DNA of 45,920 nucleotides, taken from the NCBI GenBank assembly GCA_025996815.1, contig BNTT01000009.1, forward strand, positions 1-45,920, read 5' to 3'. Made by a program: the position numbers and the translations under genes. The stretch is from Bacteroidia bacterium (GTDB lineage Bacteria > Bacteroidota > Bacteroidia > Bacteroidales > Azobacteroidaceae). Below the pieces are notes generated by a model. That model saw only the letters and a program-made list of their open reading frames with translations. It was not told the DNA's origin and did no database searches. Of the stretch, positions 1-8,206 are shown one piece after another. Numbering within the stretch: the first letter of the stretch is position 1; each line of letters opens with the position of its first letter.

Positions 1-48
1 CTGCGGAAAGAAAAACCACTGTCATTTGAAATACCAACAAGAAAATGA
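1..48 (+). CDS. C-terminal end of an upstream gene (partial)
   Basis: Frame 1 is open from the window edge and ends at TGA 46-48, giving a tail that reads LRKEKPLSFEIPTRK. It stops 13 bases before the first ATG of the GH3 gene, which is the spacing expected of a co-transcribed upstream gene. Only 15 residues are visible, so no function can be given. It implies that the GH3-ceramidase-like-beta-helix operon begins outside the window. Confidence 0.4.
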   Translation: MRKEKPLSFEIPTRK

Positions 49-61
49 AAAATATAAAAAT

Positions 62-2290
62 ATGAAAAATATGAAAACAAGAATTGTATCAAATTTTTTA
101 CTCGCATCAACAACGCTATGTTTTGTAGCCTGTAATTCGAGTCCCGTCTATAAGGATGCTTCCGCGCCTGTTGACAAGCGGGTCAATGACCTGCTTTCGC
201 GGATGACTTTGGAGGAAAAAGCCGCTCAATTGGATATGTTGTCGGCAAAAGAAGACAGCTTGATGAAGGATGCCGACACATTTATTGAAGAAAGCGTGGT
301 GCGCTTTTTCGATTCGATGTGCATCGGCTCTATCCACGATTTTTATCCGAAAACGGCTGCCCTTTCCAATGAACTGCAACGCCGCGCGGTTGAAAAAAGC
401 CGCTTGGGTATTCCGGTCTTGTTTATCGAAGAGGGTCTGCACGGCTATTGCGGTGCAGGCGCGACGAATTTCCCTGTGCCCATCGGAAATGCAAGTTCTT
501 GGGACACAACGCTGATGTACAACATCGGACGGGTGATTGCAACGGAAGCGCGTGCACACGGTATTCATTTCTTGCTTAATCCAAACCTTGATTTGGCGCG
601 CGAACCACGTTGGGGACGGACGGAAGAAACGTATGGCGAAGACGTTTATCTCAATTCCCGTATGGCGGTGAATATGATAAAGGGGATGCAGGGCACCGAT
701 TTGAAGGATAATAATGCGGTTGCCGCCGAGCCGAAACATTTTGGCGTTCACGGTATTCCCGAAAGCGGAAGCAACACCGGTCCTGTTTTTATAGGCGAGC
801 GGGAAGCCCGTTCAACACATCTCTATGTGTTTGAAAAAGCGGTGCGCGAAGGCAAAGCGCGGGGAATTATGGCTGCCTATCACGATATTGACGGCGTTCC
901 GTGTATTTCAAGCGAATGGTTGCTGACCGATTTGTTGCGGAAAGAATGGGGATTTGAGGGTATGGTTGTAACCGATTTAGGTGCCATTCGCCGCCTGCTG
1001 GAGCCTCACTATACGGCGGCAAGCCCCAAAGAGGCTGTAACACAGGCGATTACGGCGGGATTAAGTATGCAGTTCTATGATTTTGACCACGAGACATTTC
1101 AATCGGCTGTTGTAGAAGCCGCCAAAGACGGGTCGCTGTCGAAAGACAAACTGAACCGAGCGGTGGCTGACGTTTTACGACTTAAATTTGAACTCGGTCT
1201 TTTTGAAAATCCTTATACGGACGAAACGCTTATCGACAAAGTTTTCCACAACGAAACGCATCAGGCACTTGCCCTGGAAGCCGGTCGCAAGTCGATTGTC
1301 CTTCTGAAAAACGAACACGGGACATTGCCTTTGAGCAAAAATCTCAAAAGAATTGCGCTGATAGGCAACTTGGCTGATATGTCGTCCATCGGCGGCTATG
1401 GACCGCGGGACGCAAAAGGCGTTACGGTTTATGAAGCCCTGAAGCAACGTTTTGGAAGCAATATACAAATCAATTACGTTCAAACCGGAATGTCTGCTAA
1501 GATAACGCAGGCTGTTGCAGCCTCGGATGTGGCGATTGTGGTGTTGGGCGAAACCGACCGGGAAGTGGGCGAAGGAAAAGACCGCCAAAATCTGAATATG
1601 AAACAGGCGGATATTGACATGCTTGAGGCAGTGGCGAAAGGCGGCAAACCTGTTGTGAGTGTTCTTTTGAACGGACGTCCGCTCGTGTTCACGCCGGTCG
1701 AAGAAAAGTCAAACGCCATTGTGGAGGGTTGGTTCCCCGGCGAAAATGGCGGAAACGCCATTGTGGATGTCCTGTTCGGCGATTATAACCCATCAGGGAA
1801 ACTTACCATCAGTATTCCGAAATATCAGGGACAACTGCCGATATATTATTCCAAAAAACCGTCTTCGCCGCGCAATTATACCGATGGCAACGGCGAGCCG
1901 CTGTTCCCATTCGGACACGGTTTGAGTTATTCCTCGTTTGAATACAGCAACCTGAGTATTACGCCGGAAAATCCCGCTGTCAAAGCTCATATCACGGTGA
2001 CGCTCGATGTGAAAAACACCGGCAAAGTCGCCGGCACGGAAACGGTGCAACTCTATGTGCGGGATAAAATCGGAAGCGTTGCAACTCCCGTCAAGGCACT
2101 TAAAGGATTCTCACAGATACATCTGAAGGCGGGCGAAACCCAAAAAGTGACGCTCAGCATTACGCCGGAAGAACACCTGTGGCTGATTAACAACGAGATG
2201 AAGCGCGTGGTAGAACCCGGTGAATTTGAATTTATGCTCGGAAGCTCGTCTGCCGATATTCGCTTAAAACAAACAATTAATTTAAAATAA
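62..2290 (+). CDS. Glycoside hydrolase family 3 lipoprotein (beta-glucosidase/xylosidase type)
   Basis: Retaining exo-beta-glycosidase of family GH3, predicted to be lipid-anchored in the cell envelope. The N-terminus is a lipoprotein signal with lipobox F-V-A-C. The (alpha/beta)8 domain follows, with the LNPNLDLAREPRWGR block, K-H-F near residue 225 and the nucleophile motif VVTDLGA, which places the catalytic Asp at about residue 305. The second alpha/beta sandwich and a C-terminal fibronectin-III-like domain complete the usual three-domain GH3 layout at normal length. The open frame reaches back to a TTG at 26, but ATG 62 or ATG 71 is the likely start; both precede the signal peptide. The next gene starts 7 bp downstream, so the two are co-transcribed. 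Substrate cannot be read from sequence; beta-glucoside or beta-xyloside is the family default. Confidence 0.92.
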   Translation: MKNMKTRIVSNFLLASTTLCFVACNSSPVYKDASAPVDKRVNDLLSRMTLEEKAAQLDMLSAKEDSLMKDADTFIEESVVRFFDSMCIGSIHDFYPKTAALSNELQRRAVEKSRLGIPVLFIEEGLHGYCGAGATNFPVPIGNASSWDTTLMYNIGRVIATEARAHGIHFLLNPNLDLAREPRWGRTEETYGEDVYLNSRMAVNMIKGMQGTDLKDNNAVAAEPKHFGVHGIPESGSNTGPVFIGEREARSTHLYVFEKAVREGKARGIMAAYHDIDGVPCISSEWLLTDLLRKEWGFEGMVVTDLGAIRRLLEPHYTAASPKEAVTQAITAGLSMQFYDFDHETFQSAVVEAAKDGSLSKDKLNRAVADVLRLKFELGLFENPYTDETLIDKVFHNETHQALALEAGRKSIVLLKNEHGTLPLSKNLKRIALIGNLADMSSIGGYGPRDAKGVTVYEALKQRFGSNIQINYVQTGMSAKITQAVAASDVAIVVLGETDREVGEGKDRQNLNMKQADIDMLEAVAKGGKPVVSVLLNGRPLVFTPVEEKSNAIVEGWFPGENGGNAIVDVLFGDYNPSGKLTISIPKYQGQLPIYYSKKPSSPRNYTDGNGEPLFPFGHGLSYSSFEYSNLSITPENPAVKAHITVTLDVKNTGKVAGTETVQLYVRDKIGSVATPVKALKGFSQIHLKAGETQKVTLSITPEEHLWLINNEMKRVVEPGEFEFMLGSSSADIRLKQTINLK

Positions 2291-2297
2291 AAACAGT

Positions 2298-3539
2298 ATG
2301 AAAACACGTCATTTTTTAGCAGCATTTGTATGCTGTCTTTACGTTTCCATTCAGAGTGGATTCGCTGCCGCCAAGTTGATGGCTGGAACAGCCAAAATCA
2401 ACATCACGCCCGCACAGCCTAAATATCCGGTGCACGATTCGCTGTATGCACGCAGTTTGATTTTAGAAGTCGGCAACACCCGAATCGCTTTTGTGGGATT
2501 GGATTTGGGCGGTTACACCAACATTCCATTGGAGGAAAAACTGAAAAAGCAGTTTCGTCTGACGGAAATCTATTTTTGCCCGCAACACACCCATTCTTCC
2601 GAACAGGCACCGCGGGAATGGCTTGAAAAGCAGATTACCACCGTTGTGGAGCGCGCCTCGAAATCTATGTTTGACGCTCAAATTTCGGGCGGGCATCGCT
2701 ACTTCCCGCAGTTGAGTTTCAACCGCCTGATTATCCGCGACGACGGACGGGCGCGCGAATCGTGGGTGGGCGACGACCATTACAGGGCGGTCAATCCCGA
2801 ACGCATCCCTCACGGTCCGGTGGACAATGCGGTGGGCGTTATCCGCTTAGACGACACAAAAGGTAATCCCAAAGCGTTGATAATGAACTATGCCTGCCAT
2901 CCCGATGTGGCTTGGAACAATTTTGAAATTTCCGGCGACTATGTAGGCTATGCCACCAAATACACGGAGGAAGCCTTTGGCAATCAAATCACCTGCCTGT
3001 TTGTGCAAGGTGGCGGCGGCAATCAGGCACCGCTGTGGAAAGACGGCGGACGGCAATCGCCCGACGACCCGCGCCCCTCCAACTACGATTTAATCGACCG
3101 TATGGGCAAACTGCTATCCATCGAAACGGTGAAGTTAGCCAAAGAATTGTATCCCAATCCCCACGATGTAGCCGACATCAAAGTGAAAAGCGACTCGCTG
3201 TTTTTTACCGGACGCTATGATAAAAAACTGTATTACAACGTCCATTTCTCGGTCATCGCCATCAACAACCGCTACGTGATTGCTACCGTGCCCGGCGAGC
3301 CGTTTATCAAATTTCAAATTGATTGGAAACGTGAAATACAACCTTATGCCGTGCCGTTTTTCTTCGGCTACACGTGGAATGGCGGCAAATGGCCGATTTA
3401 TATACCGGACATCCGCTCGTCGGCTTATGGCGGCTATGGAGCCGACAATGGACCCGATTTGATTGAAATTGGTGCCGGCGAAAAAATTATGAACCGGATG
3501 CTGGAAAATTATTATTGGCTGACCGGCGTATTTAAATAG
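2298..3539 (+). CDS. Secreted neutral/alkaline ceramidase-like protein
   Basis: A signal peptide (about residues 1-24) precedes a domain resembling the neutral/alkaline non-lysosomal ceramidase fold (PF04734 type). Visible marks are the start of the domain (AGTAKINITP), the metal-site motif PQHTHSS (His97, His99), a second His in NYACHPD (about 201) and Glu334 in PGEP, which correspond by eye to the zinc ligands of the family. The segment where true ceramidases carry the nucleophilic Ser reads QGGGGNQAP, with no Ser. At 413 residues it also lacks the C-terminal domain of classical ceramidases. It is therefore probably a metal-dependent hydrolase of another substrate, encoded in a glycan operon 7 bp after GH3 and 25 bp before the beta-helix protein. 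Family membership is fairly sure; activity is unknown. Confidence 0.72.
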   Translation: MKTRHFLAAFVCCLYVSIQSGFAAAKLMAGTAKINITPAQPKYPVHDSLYARSLILEVGNTRIAFVGLDLGGYTNIPLEEKLKKQFRLTEIYFCPQHTHSSEQAPREWLEKQITTVVERASKSMFDAQISGGHRYFPQLSFNRLIIRDDGRARESWVGDDHYRAVNPERIPHGPVDNAVGVIRLDDTKGNPKALIMNYACHPDVAWNNFEISGDYVGYATKYTEEAFGNQITCLFVQGGGGNQAPLWKDGGRQSPDDPRPSNYDLIDRMGKLLSIETVKLAKELYPNPHDVADIKVKSDSLFFTGRYDKKLYYNVHFSVIAINNRYVIATVPGEPFIKFQIDWKREIQPYAVPFFFGYTWNGGKWPIYIPDIRSSAYGGYGADNGPDLIEIGAGEKIMNRMLENYYWLTGVFK

Positions 3540-3564
3540 ATAATTAAATAAAAAATCATTCAAT

Positions 3565-6500
3565 ATGCTTAAAAAATATATAGTATCATCTGTTTTCCTG
3601 CTTAGTGCGCTTTCCTGCCATGCGCAAAGTTATCGCTATGATGCTTCGGGGATTTCACGGGAGGTGTTGGAGAATTATCTGAAACGGTCGATAACAATGA
3701 CCGAGTTTTTGGAAGTTGACCCGTATGCAAACGACGGTCCGTATCCCTACAAAGACGACGATGTGAGGCTAATAAAAAACATCGGAGCCAAATTCATCGG
3801 CAGGGCAATCTATCGTTGGGGAAGCGAAGATGTGCTCACCGTGCCCGACTATCTGGAACAGGCGAAACGGCTGATAAATAAGGTACATGCCAACGATGCG
3901 GAAGTTATTTTTCAGGCGGCTCTTTTCGAGATTGTGACGGAAAAGGTGAACAAAATACCTGTTCCCGCATGGGCTTTCAATGCCATGGGGCTTCCTGTCA
4001 AAAAACGGAATTTCAATTACGCCAAAATGTTGAATCCGGACGGGAAAATGGTCAATCATTGGCGGCAAGGCTCAAGCGTTCCCGACATCACGCAGGCAGA
4101 AACTCAACTGTGGTTTATGTATCTCGCCGGCACCTATATGGGAATCGGCTGCGAGGCGTTGCACTTGGGACAGACGGCGTTAATCGGCATGGCAGACCCG
4201 CAGTTGCTGCATTGGGAGGCGTTTCTTGCCAAATTGCGGAAATATGCCCAAACAGCCGCTCGCCACGGGTGGGTGCTGCTCGATGCACACGTGCCCACGG
4301 GCGGTATGGTGGTCAATGGGAAAAGCCTGTTGGATTTCAACACTTTCCCGCTCCGTATCAAGGAAATAGCCGACAAACCACAGCAAGCCCTATTGGAAGT
4401 GGGCTATTTGGACGGTTTATATAAGCGCAGCAAGGGATGCGTTGCGCCAAGCGGATGGCAGTGTGCATCGCTACCCTACTTGGTCGAGTTTGACAACTTC
4501 GGTTGCAGCAGCACGCCCGGACAATCGACCATCGACACTCATTTTATATGGGGTTACGACGAAATAACCTGGTTTTACCTGCAAAGCGAAGACGAGCGCC
4601 AACAATGGCTGCGGTATGCTTTCCAATGGGTGCGCACACATGATGCAAACGGTTTTCTGCAAATGCCGGTGAGCCGCCTCGTCAGCCTCTGCAACGACAA
4701 AGGGCGCGGCAAGTATCGGGGGAATACGAAGTCGGCGAGCAATCCCGATGGTTTGAATGTGGAAGAAACTATCAAGGAACTTTGGAAGGGTTCGCAACAA
4801 AGCCTCAAAACCATTTATCCGACAAAGGATTGGGTTATATCCGACTTTGCAGTAACCGATTTTGGCGCGAAAGCCCAATCGGGGTTCGACAATCGGGCGG
4901 CTTTTCAGGCTGCTATTGATGCCGCGCATAACAACGGCGGCGGCGTGGTGTATATTCCGGCGGGCAACTATGAGTTTCGCAGCACGCAAACTGCCACGCG
5001 GACAGTTAGAGTGCGTCAGGGCACCGAGCAATCTATGAAAGATTTTAATTACGAATATGTGCTGCAACTTCCGGCGGGCGTACAACTGCGCGGCGATTGG
5101 GCTGACCCGGAATTAAACGGCGGAAAAGTGCTCGGCACCATTCTTGAAGTGCGCGTGGGCAAAGACGCACCCAATTATGATGCCACTGTCGAAAGTTGGT
5201 GGAACGACTCGCAGGCGGGCAACGCGCTCCGCACTACCTACACAAGCATCGCCGACAGATTTATAGATATGAGCGCGGGCACCGGCGTAACAAACCTCTC
5301 TGTTTGGTATCCCGAACAGAACATCGACGACGTGAAACCCTATCCGTGGACATTATTTCAGGCAACCGGCGATTGCGCAACTGTTGAGAACGTAACGCTT
5401 GTGAATGCCTACAACGGTTTCTATTCTGCTCCGAGCGAACTGCATTATGTTGTGAACAGTTATATGACGGCTCTCAATACCGGAATTGAAATTCACGTAT
5501 GCACCGACATCGGACGTGTCGAGAATGTCAAAATTGACCCGAAGTATTGGGCAAATTCAGGGCTTCCGGGTGCGCCCACGCTTGCGAAGGCTACCGCCTA
5601 CACGCGCGCAAACGGCACGGGATTCAATATGCACCGCTCGGATTGGGAATATGTGTCTTCGCTGTATGTTACCGACTACAAAACGGGTATGTGGATAGGC
5701 AGAGAGCCGGGTTATTCCGATACGCCCAACGCGCAGTTATACGAAATTCATATCAAAAACTGCGGCAACGGTTTGTATGTGCAGGACGTTAATCCCTACG
5801 GTTTGCTTATATCCAATTCAACATTCGGAGCCGACGGGAAGGGCAATGCCGTGTATTTCTTTAACGATTTCAGAACGTCGGTGCAATTCAACGGGGTGGA
5901 TTTCACCGGACCTATCGTCAGCGACGGCAGCGATGGCGTGGTATCTTTTGAAAGTTGCACGTTTGACAAACACAGCGACTATGCGCTTAAAATAAATAGC
6001 GGCAATGTGCTGCTCACGCAATGCGATTTTAAGCAACCCGCCAAACATGTGATTTTGGGTGCAAACACGCATACGCTCAAATCGGTGAACTCCGGCTATA
6101 AGCGCAAATTGGATGTCAAAAACAACAGCAAGTCCGCCAAAGTGGAGAGGAAGAGCGGCAATGAATATGTGTTTGAGCCGCTTCCCAAAAATGTGAAAAC
6201 GGATATTGACAAACACCCGCGACCGGCATCCAACACCGTGTTCAAAGCCGATTTAGCGCGCGCAACAGGCTTCAACAACGATGTCCCGGTGCAAGACGTG
6301 TCGGCAGAATTGCAGGCGGCACTCAATGCCGTGAAATCTGAAGGCGGTGGCACGCTGTATCTGCCGGCGGGAAGATATTTAGTCAACAGTCCGGTTAAAG
6401 TGCCGGCGGGCGTTGAGCTGCGAGGCACGTGGGATGTGCAGCACCATACTCAAAGCGGTGGCACGGCTCTGTTTACAACTTATACGGGCGGCGATGCCGG

Positions 6501-7518
6501 CGAAAACGGAGCCTCGCTCCTGCAACTTGAAGAAAACGCCGGTATCAGAGGACTTAATATCGTGCAACTGAATATCGCAACCGACGGTTTCAGCACTCAA
6601 AATCCAAGAAAAGCACCGTTCCTGATACAGGGGCAGGGCAAAAACGTATATATCGTGAACGTAACCATTCCGGTTGGCGATAAAGGCATCGACCTCGCTT
6701 CATACAACACCGGCGGGCACTATGTGGATTATTTTGCAGGCGTGCTCGTGAGAGCCGGCATTTGGGTTGGCGGCGGTGCCGAGGGTGGATTTATCCGCAA
6801 TATGCAGTTCAATCCGCATTACGGCTCAAGGCTCCCCGAAGGCGGTCAGGGCTATCCGAATGTGTCTATGACGCGCTTCGTGCAATCCAATTGCAGTGCG
6901 CTCAAATTTGCCGATGTTAAGAACCAGACGATTTTCAACAATTTCGTTTACGGCTCAATATATGGCATCCATTTCCTGAAAGATGCCATCACCGGCAAAA
7001 ATCCGGGGCAAATGACGGTTATTGGTCACGGCTCCGACGGCTGCACGTTCTCTCTATTTGTGGAAGATGCCGACAAAGACACCAAAATTGTTGCCGTCAA
7101 CTCCGAATTGGTGAACACGCAAATCACATCACAGCCCGTCAGGTCATACATTCTTATGGGCGACAAAGTGAAAACGGATAAAGTGCACCCCGATGCCCAA
7201 CTCATCCTCTACAACAGCGCATTTTGGGGCAGCCCCATCATCGGAGCCATAATAAACAACGGCACCGTGCGCATCCAGCAGGGCAACTACACCCGAAGCG
7301 GAGCACCCGGCATCGACAACAGAGGCGGAAAGGTACACGTTTACACCACCTATTTCGCCCAACCGATGCGCGGGGAGGCAACCGAGGACAATGTGTATGC
7401 ACGCCTGCACGAAACCGGCATCTCAACGGAACTCACCAACAACTATTATACCTCCGGACTTAGGATTAATAAGAATGGGCAGGGCAAGATTTATGGTTTT
7501 GATGCTGTTTCCCGGTGA
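3565..7518 (+). CDS. Large secreted protein with two pectate-lyase-type beta-helix domains
   Basis: A 1317-residue secreted protein with a signal peptide ending near HAQ (residue 21). Residues about 22-425 form a globular region I cannot assign. Two repeats of the right-handed beta-helix start signature (Pectate_lyase_3 / GH28-like) follow. The first begins near residue 428, with VTDFGAKA, a D-N-R-A-A-F-Q-A-A-I-D segment and GGGVVYIPAGNY. The second begins near 910, with LQAALNAVKSEGGGTLYLPAGRY. Each is followed by an L-R-G-(D/T)-W motif. Such folds cleave or bind acidic polysaccharides or other polymers. No catalytic residues could be assigned by eye. It is the last gene of the left operon; its stop faces the stop of the toxin gene 2 bp away. 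A deleted scrap of a close relative lies at 18804-18975. Confidence 0.78.
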   Translation: MLKKYIVSSVFLLSALSCHAQSYRYDASGISREVLENYLKRSITMTEFLEVDPYANDGPYPYKDDDVRLIKNIGAKFIGRAIYRWGSEDVLTVPDYLEQAKRLINKVHANDAEVIFQAALFEIVTEKVNKIPVPAWAFNAMGLPVKKRNFNYAKMLNPDGKMVNHWRQGSSVPDITQAETQLWFMYLAGTYMGIGCEALHLGQTALIGMADPQLLHWEAFLAKLRKYAQTAARHGWVLLDAHVPTGGMVVNGKSLLDFNTFPLRIKEIADKPQQALLEVGYLDGLYKRSKGCVAPSGWQCASLPYLVEFDNFGCSSTPGQSTIDTHFIWGYDEITWFYLQSEDERQQWLRYAFQWVRTHDANGFLQMPVSRLVSLCNDKGRGKYRGNTKSASNPDGLNVEETIKELWKGSQQSLKTIYPTKDWVISDFAVTDFGAKAQSGFDNRAAFQAAIDAAHNNGGGVVYIPAGNYEFRSTQTATRTVRVRQGTEQSMKDFNYEYVLQLPAGVQLRGDWADPELNGGKVLGTILEVRVGKDAPNYDATVESWWNDSQAGNALRTTYTSIADRFIDMSAGTGVTNLSVWYPEQNIDDVKPYPWTLFQATGDCATVENVTLVNAYNGFYSAPSELHYVVNSYMTALNTGIEIHVCTDIGRVENVKIDPKYWANSGLPGAPTLAKATAYTRANGTGFNMHRSDWEYVSSLYVTDYKTGMWIGREPGYSDTPNAQLYEIHIKNCGNGLYVQDVNPYGLLISNSTFGADGKGNAVYFFNDFRTSVQFNGVDFTGPIVSDGSDGVVSFESCTFDKHSDYALKINSGNVLLTQCDFKQPAKHVILGANTHTLKSVNSGYKRKLDVKNNSKSAKVERKSGNEYVFEPLPKNVKTDIDKHPRPASNTVFKADLARATGFNNDVPVQDVSAELQAALNAVKSEGGGTLYLPAGRYLVNSPVKVPAGVELRGTWDVQHHTQSGGTALFTTYTGGDAGENGASLLQLEENAGIRGLNIVQLNIATDGFSTQNPRKAPFLIQGQGKNVYIVNVTIPVGDKGIDLASYNTGGHYVDYFAGVLVRAGIWVGGGAEGGFIRNMQFNPHYGSRLPEGGQGYPNVSMTRFVQSNCSALKFADVKNQTIFNNFVYGSIYGIHFLKDAITGKNPGQMTVIGHGSDGCTFSLFVEDADKDTKIVAVNSELVNTQITSQPVRSYILMGDKVKTDKVHPDAQLILYNSAFWGSPIIGAIINNGTVRIQQGNYTRSGAPGIDNRGGKVHVYTTYFAQPMRGEATEDNVYARLHETGISTELTNNYYTSGLRINKNGQGKIYGFDAVSR

Positions 7519-7520
7519 AA

Positions 7521-7778
7521 TCAATAGTGAAATCGACACGAGATAATTGTTATGATTTCATTTTCTACAGAATAGACTAACCTGTGCTCGCCGGTAATCC
7601 GGCGAGACCAGGTTCCGGTGAGGTTGTATTTTAGTCTTTCGGGTTTTCCGATGCCTGTAAAGGGATGTTGCTGCATATCTTTCAATAGTGCGGTGATGCG
7701 GTTTTGTACGCTCACATTACCACTTCTTTTCCAATATGCGCAGTCACTTCGGGCTTCGGGAGTAAAAACTATTTCCAT
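7521..7778 (-). CDS. yoeB: YoeB/Txe-family toxin
   Basis: An 85-residue ribosome-dependent mRNA interferase toxin of the RelE superfamily, YoeB/Txe branch. The family signature is clear: N-terminal FTPEARSDCAYW, the R-L-K-Y-N-L-T-G-T-W-S-R-R-I block, E-H-R-L-V-Y carrying the catalytic Arg, and the C-terminal S-C-R-F-H-Y with the conserved His-Tyr. The start ATG (7778) lies inside the antitoxin gene, with a 10-base overlap, the usual translational coupling for this module. Its stop is 2 bp from the convergent stop of the beta-helix gene. It acts in the cytoplasm and is neutralised by the adjacent antitoxin. Confidence 0.9.
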   Translation of the reverse strand: MEIVFTPEARSDCAYWKRSGNVSVQNRITALLKDMQQHPFTGIGKPERLKYNLTGTWSRRITGEHRLVYSVENEIITIISCRFHY

Positions 7779-8026
7779 AGATTATCAATATCAACGGGTA
7801 TGCTTTTGCCTTGATTGGCTTGTTCAATACTTTTTTGCAAGTGTGCAATGTTTGCAGATGAACTGAGTTGATGCAAAGTTTCCATAAGGCTATTGTAATC
7901 TGTAAGCGACAGTATAACCATATCGCCCGTTGCACGCTGCACCATCAGCTGTTCACTGTCATTTTCCACTTGATTAAACAACTCGTCAATGTGAGTTGTA
8001 AATTTTTTCATTGTTGTTGCTACCAT
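7769..8026 (-). CDS. yefM: Phd/YefM-family antitoxin
   Basis: A small acidic antitoxin upstream of and overlapping the YoeB-like toxin. It carries the MVILSLTDYNSLMETL pattern typical of Phd/YefM proteins (DNA-binding N-terminal fold) and a C-terminal toxin-binding tail. ATG 8026 gives MVATTMKKF; ATG 8011 (MKKFTTHIDEL) is an equally plausible start. YefM-type antitoxins bind their own promoter, and the -7 box at 8056-8063 just upstream fits autoregulation. The gene is divergent from susC at 8207, so the promoter regions are adjacent. Confidence 0.85.
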   Translation of the reverse strand: MVATTMKKFTTHIDELFNQVENDSEQLMVQRATGDMVILSLTDYNSLMETLHQLSSSANIAHLQKSIEQANQGKSIPVDIDNLWK

Positions 8027-8055
8027 AAAAATAGAATGAAGTAAATATGATACTG

Positions 8056-8063
8056 CAAAGGTA
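8056..8063 (-). promoter_or_regulatory. Bacteroidota -7 box for the toxin-antitoxin operon
   Basis: On the minus strand this reads TACCTTTG, a perfect match to the Bacteroidota TAnnTTTG element, 30 bp before the antitoxin ATG at 8026. No good -33 TTTG is visible 19-20 bp upstream, so the promoter may be weak or regulated. Confidence 0.55.
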
Positions 8064-8129
8064 CAAAATTTTTCCCATATTTCCGCGCACGAAATGTTAA
8101 ATTTTAAAATAATTGTCTTTTCATTAAAA

Positions 8130-8175
8130 ATTAAGCGAAAATTAAGGGAAAATTAAGACGGGGATGTTACCTTTG
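8130..8175 (+). promoter_or_regulatory. susC promoter with three 11-bp-spaced ATTAAG boxes
   Basis: ATTAAG occurs at 8130, 8141 and 8152, an exact 11-bp period, each preceded by A-rich sequence. The -7 box TACCTTTG lies at 8168-8175, its first base 16 bp after the first base of the last ATTAAG. The same arrangement is found at 14325-14370. The boxes cover the -33 region and just upstream, as expected for an activator or alternative sigma contact site. Transcription would start near 8182, about 25 bases before the susC ATG. Confidence 0.7.
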
Positions 8176-8206
8176 TGTGAAATTTTTATTTTATAAATTT
8201 AATAAC

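Noticed and set aside
2298..3539. Functional neutral ceramidase
   Set aside because: The Ser nucleophile is not visible and the C-terminal domain is absent, so only fold-level similarity is claimed.
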